The notes under the pieces were generated by a model. The model had not been told where the DNA came from, made no database searches, and saw only the letters and a program-made list of their open reading frames with translations. Below, in pieces: positions 60,401-64,000 of a stretch of DNA of 64,000 nucleotides. Position numbers and translations under genes: made by a program. Within the stretch, counting starts at the first letter, position 1; each line of letters starts with the position of its first letter. This DNA comes from Paracyclopina nana (Eukaryota > Arthropoda > Copepoda > Cyclopoida > Cyclopettidae): NCBI GenBank assembly GCA_019096065.1, contig JAGUCH010000001.1, positions 992,001-1,056,000 of the forward strand. The letters run 5' to 3'.

Positions 60401-61465
60401 TTCCTTCAGTACTAACCCATATCATTGTTTAAAGAATGAGTAAGCCTAATCAAAAAGCTAGAAAGCTGCAAAAAAATTGGGAGGTCCTTGAATAATAGCT
60501 GAAATCAAGTCCTTGAATACTAACTGAACACTAAGTGAACTCAATTCTTGGAAAGTTCCTGAAAAGTTCTTGAATAATCTGCTGAAAGTGACAAGCATAA
60601 GAAATGATCAGGAAATAATCAACTTTGAATATCAGTTACTTTTCATTAGAAAGTTGATTTCTCAGCATTGAATTCCGTCACCGATTTGCCACCGAGACAA
60701 GTAATCATCGAGAACTAAAATCAACCATGATAAGTAATCGATTATTTAACGAAAAAAAGGGAAAAGTTCTGGTGGGGTAATACCGATTATCCCATAATGA
60801 GTCACAACTAACTGCTTTAATCGGCCTTAGCGCACATCACCAGCTAATCCTATGGGAGTGTCAAGCATAATTGGCAAATTTTTCACTCACCCATTTCTCC
60901 AAAATACCAACCCAGGCTTGCAGCCAAACGCAGCCAAGCAATGAGTAAGCTTAACATTTCCTCCAAGTTGACCTGGATGGTGAAGGCGTTGTTGCTGTTG
61001 CACTTGTTGCCAAGTTTTGCGCTGCTGTATTTCACTGCGCGCCTGCTGCGCGACTACGCTCGCTACTTCAAAGTATTCGGGCGCCTCTTTGAAGTGAACG
61101 TTATTGGGACCAGCGGCGGCTCGAAGGTGGTGGCCATTTTGGTACACACTGCTCTCGGCCTCTTCGCTGCTTTGACGCTGCTGCCGCTGCAGCAATGGAC
61201 GGCCTCGAATGGACCTCTTGTAGTGGAGGTCACCTCCATTGGAAGGTGACCTCCGGTCACCCGGCCCGGTCACCTCATCGTCGGGCAGGCTTTCACTTGT
61301 GCTTTGGCGGAAGAAATTATTGATCTCCTTCTGCCTTTGCAGCCTGTGATGGCGTTTGCCCTGCTCCACGTGGGCGGGCGGGCGCGAGGGGTAGACCCCG
61401 GGGGCGGCGGGGGGCGGGTGTGGCACATCTCCAGCACGAGCATTGGCTGCTCGTGTTGGTTGCAT
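54464..61465 (-). CDS. Large intrinsically disordered orphan protein
   Basis: Coding exons in transcript order: 61465-60973, 58748-58345, 57518-57142, 56846-56212 and 54954-54464. They total 2400 bp and encode 799 residues. Phases agree at every junction. The third junction needs a GC donor (AACAG|GCATGG). No membrane segment or folded domain is evident. The chain is rich in Gln, Ser, Pro, Tyr and Arg with several poly-Gln tracts. It contains short ordered-looking motifs such as NWGGKTLPKKQFAVRRALP, FDENGQAEFGIEK, VPKRFVVPRVSAKEF, YHRVSFEDENN and KTVGWDEDN. This looks like a scaffold, or the cytoplasmic part of a larger neuronal or junctional protein. I cannot name it. The start Met (61465) and the stop at 54464 are the simplest choices. 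The stop lies only 67 bp before the acyltransferase start, and a good donor at 54489 offers continuation instead. Confidence 0.6.
54996..55256. mobile_element. Best-preserved full copy of the abundant inverted-repeat family
   Basis: Left gcctcaaaacaaagagctga then caac. Right gttgtcagctctttgcttgt then agg. The ends are inverse copies over about 20 bp. Interior modules are 'aaaaatcttgagcaaattaa', 'gaggttgcgtgaagagcgcg' and 'gtgaaatgttccgataaagc'. At 261 bp with no coding capacity, it serves as the reference copy. No reliable target duplication was seen. Confidence 0.88.
57707..58122. mobile_element. Diverged inverted-repeat family copy in an intron of the disordered orphan
   Basis: Left gcctgtaatcaaagagctga, right ttgtcagctctttgcttgga then ggc. 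About 416 bp, with a mostly unrelated interior, so it may have acquired an insertion. Confidence 0.75.
58999..59480. repeat. Tandem repeat of about 140-170 bp, three diverged units
   Basis: Units start with '(a)ttggcttgaat' at about 59004, 59172 and 59308. They share 'ggtaaaatattgatg', 'tcacaactg' and 'gccaattttggccaaaaaat' blocks. The last unit runs into the transposon-like element that starts at 59532. Confidence 0.7.
59532..60779. mobile_element. 1.25-kb terminal-inverted-repeat element with TA ends
   Basis: Perfect 17-bp inverted termini TACCCCACCAGAACTTT (59532-59548) and AAAGTTCTGGTGGGGTA (60763-60779). The outer TA could be a duplicated TA target, as in Tc1/mariner-like insertions. 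The interior is full of 'caagaactattca' and 'caacttttcaa' repeats and includes the tRNA-like sequence at 60300-60375. There is no transposase frame. The overall design parallels the element at 29944-31285. Confidence 0.85.
60300..60375 (+). other. tRNA-like sequence (anticodon loop CCA), probably a tRNA pseudogene or SINE head
   Basis: The A box TGGTCTAGAGG (60308-60318) and B box GGTTCGAGTCC (60351-60361) are at normal tRNA spacing. The loop TTCCAAA would place CCA (Trp) as anticodon. The acceptor stem and T stem do not pair properly, so a working tRNA is unlikely. The tail cCCTGgGTAAAC matches that at 7263-7275. Confidence 0.55.
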
Positions 61466-63416
61466 GCCAGAGCATTTGAAAGTAAGGTTACAAGCTGCGT
61501 CTCATTATCTGAAAAGGATTTGAAGAAATGTAATTTCAATAATTGCGAGCCGAGCGGAGCGAGGTAGCAAATGTGCGGAGCAGTTATAATGCATGAAACT
61601 ATTTTTAGAGCTATTTTTCCTATTACAGGGTCATTAAACCGTTTTCAGGAATTCAATGCCTTTTTGTATCATATTCAATATTTGGACACTTATTGCTGCA
61701 TTTTTTAACTGTGTTAGTTTTTAGTTTAGGGGATAGATGGCTGCGTTGCAATGCTCTGGTGAAAGCACCATCTATAGGCCAAAACGCCAAGCTTTCTAAT
61801 TGCAGAAAGTTGCTCACAAGTTGCTATACTTGTGCTATTTTGAAACTCTATTGGGCCAGATATAAGGGGCTTAGCCCAAGCTCACAAAAAGGAGGAGTTT
61901 TTTTGCCCTAAAAATACTTATGAGCAGAAGGTGATGATGATGATCTTCTTTGCTGAGTCAGCACCTTTTTCATCTAGGGAAGAATGTTAATGGCATTCGG
62001 ATGTTCAGCAGCTTCCCTTTTTTGACTTTCTTTCAGAGCTTTCCAATTTGATTACATTCACCTATACTCTGATGTATTTCAGTGTATTTGTGATGTATAA
62101 AAACAAGGCTTAGCTCAGGTTGAAAGAAGATCTTGCACACTTGTATACTAACAGTAGTAAGTGGGCTATTATTTGATATTGGAGAAGAAAATTGTCCCTT
62201 GGCCTCTCATTATTTTGCCAATGCACAGAAAATCAATTACAGTGCTGCAAATCCCTCTCTCAAGTGGTTGAATTGAAGTTGTATGACTTCTTGAGGGGCT
62301 GCTTTATTAGGTGCACTTGTATATAGCATAATTTGATTTTTAACTCAATACAGCAGCAATGGAACTCAAAGGGGATTATGGCCTTTTATAGCTTTTCTTT
62401 GCACATTTAAAGCCATGGTTGGTGGTGTGTGGCAGCTAGCAAGCAAAGTTTTTATGACAGCTAGCAGCAGAAAGAGTTGGAAAATTTGCAGCTTTCCCAT
62501 ACAAAAATGGCAAAAGTCACGATTTTTGCTCACAAAGCAATAAAAGCCCATAATATTTCTAGATGTAGAGCCTATTATCAAAGAACTGACAATCATCAGC
62601 AGATGTTTTGATTAGCCCAAAAACATTCATTAACTTATTTGATAAGTTACTGAAATTAAAAACTCTAATGTAAAGAGTGGCAGACGCAAGAAACAGCTGA
62701 AAATTACGGGCACTCGCTGTATCAAGATTGGAGCTTTTTCAAGACGAGCCGACTTTTTTAAGGCAATTTTGTTCTGAAGTTGGTAATGGAAATTGGAATG
62801 TTGGAAAAAAAGGCCCAAAAAAAGCTTTAAATTGTGTTTTGCAATGAAGTGTATGTCAAGAAATTAAATTCTCTTTTTAGCAAATGAGATTCCGCCCCTA
62901 TTGATAGTAGAGTGTTTAGTACGAGCTTAAAAGTGAATTAACCGGCTAAGTGTTGAAGCTCAGTTCTTTCCTCCTTGATTTTGACTGTGTCTGCTTCAGT
63001 TGGTCACAAATTGACAAGTAAAGGAAGGAAGTCGAGAGGATCAAACAGAAATGTGGAAGAAGTATGAAGCTTTTCCAAACACTAATGGATATGCAAGCTC
63101 CTCATTCTGCTTCGACTATACATCTAGATAGTTGATTGAAAACTTCACCTTGAAGTGTCTAAGTATAAAGGTATGTGCTGTAGTCTTTCCTGCCTTACAT
63201 AGTATAAACGCATTTATCAAATTGGAAAGGTCTTCAATAAGAAAAAAAATACATTGGAAACAAGGGCCATTTTCTCCTTGCTAGGAGCTAGAAATGAAAC
63301 CAAAGATTGCAGAAAATCTGTTCTGGAAAGAAGAGAGAAGAAACTTCAGGGCCAATTTGGGAAAAAGTCAAATGAAAGAAGATAAAGTGGGCCCCTGTGA
63401 AAGCAAAGGCCATAAT
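61466..63416. other. Intergenic, no gene recognised
   Basis: A GC-rich patch around 61370-61420 belongs to the first exon of the disordered orphan, and its promoter should lie to the right of 61465. Beyond that I see only AT-rich sequence and one left end of the inverted-repeat family (tcaaagaactgacaatcatc) at about 62578. Confidence 0.45.
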
Positions 63417-63782
63417 GTCTCTAAGCAAAGAACTGCCAAAACACTTTTAAGCTAGAGTATTTCACTCTCATTTTTGACCACAAATATTGTATCTCAATTG
63501 GTCTGGTTAATTCTGGTTGCAAAGTTAATTTGAACCTTAACTCAAGCTATAACTTTTATCATGAATACTGTTATTGCACTAGAAATTAAATGTCAGCTGA
63601 TGGTCATGCTGAAAAACAACATAAACAACAACAGGCTAGTTGTCAGCTCTTTGATGTTTAGGCTTTAACTAAAAGTCATCTCCTTACAAGAAACAGGCCA
63701 ATTCAAATGTATTTGTAAATTCCATTTAGAACAGGTTTTTCTTTCAAAAATTGAGATGCTGCCAGCTCTTTGTATTTAGGCT
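63417..63782. mobile_element. Inverted-repeat family copy with a duplicated right end
   Basis: Left gtctctaagcaaagaactgc. Two right ends: gttgtcagctctttgatgtt then taggcttta (about 63638-63666), and ctgccagctctttgtattta then ggcttt (about 63759-63784). It is probably one element plus a solo or nested end. Confidence 0.75.
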
Positions 63783-64000
63783 TTCACTAATATAGTACCA
63801 TAGTGCTATCTATATAGAAGCTGTGACTTGGTGTAGTGTTTTTATTTGCAACGAACCTTTTGCTATTTGGCTCCCAAGGGAGTCGAGAATCTGAGCCATA
63901 AATGACTTCCACTTTTGTTCTCGATAGGCCATTTTAAACTTAGCTTCCTGGCTCCAAAAAAAGCCACTCAACGAGCCCTGAGGCTCTCTACAGCCACTTC

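Overview
The window is eukaryotic nuclear DNA from an arthropod, most likely a crustacean. Every convincing gene is split by GT-AG introns. The gene set is arthropod in character (FoxO, an RR-type cuticle protein, GT10 fucosyltransferase, NRF-type acyltransferase). The one serine protease has the brachyurin signature known from crustacean digestive/collagenolytic enzymes. I rebuilt exon chains by hand from splice sites, reading phase and family motifs. For most genes the exon lengths sum to an exact multiple of three. The non-coding DNA is AT-rich and crowded with short inverted-repeat transposons, minisatellites and dispersed repeats.

Layout from left to right: a 110-bp tandem repeat (1-585); an orphan class A GPCR (+, 2395-7814) whose introns hold a clean hAT-type element, minisatellites and hairpins; foxo (-, 8160-12883), convergent with the GPCR; an alpha-1,3-fucosyltransferase (+, 14212-17007); a brachyurin-like secreted serine protease (-, 18286-20840) whose last intron is a minisatellite containing a 77-bp copy of the fucosyltransferase intron/exon junction; a small secreted peptide precursor (+, 22450-22932); a cuticle protein with 11-residue repeats and a C-terminal chitin-binding RR domain (-, 23476-27166, first exon not found); a gene-poor stretch with a 1.34-kb terminal-inverted-repeat element (29944-31285); a second small secreted precursor (+, 32740-33939) nested in an intron of an Asn-rich orphan membrane or secreted protein (-, about 32044-38124); an equilibrative nucleoside transporter with two alternative 5' coding starts (-, 38759-48745); an NRF-6-like multi-pass acyltransferase (-, 51288-54397); and a 799-residue disordered orphan (-, 54464-61465) interrupted by another 1.25-kb terminal-inverted-repeat element (59532-60779).

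The genes do not form an operon or one pathway. They look like ordinary neighbours: insulin-responsive transcription control (foxo), glycan synthesis, digestion, cuticle, peptide secretion, nucleoside transport and lipid handling. The most unusual points are an extra Akt-type site in FoxO, the phase-compatible alternative first exons of the transporter, 55-57-nt introns in the acyltransferase, two unassigned peptide precursors, and a very abundant small inverted-repeat family (terminus AAAGAGCTGACAAC) found in most introns.
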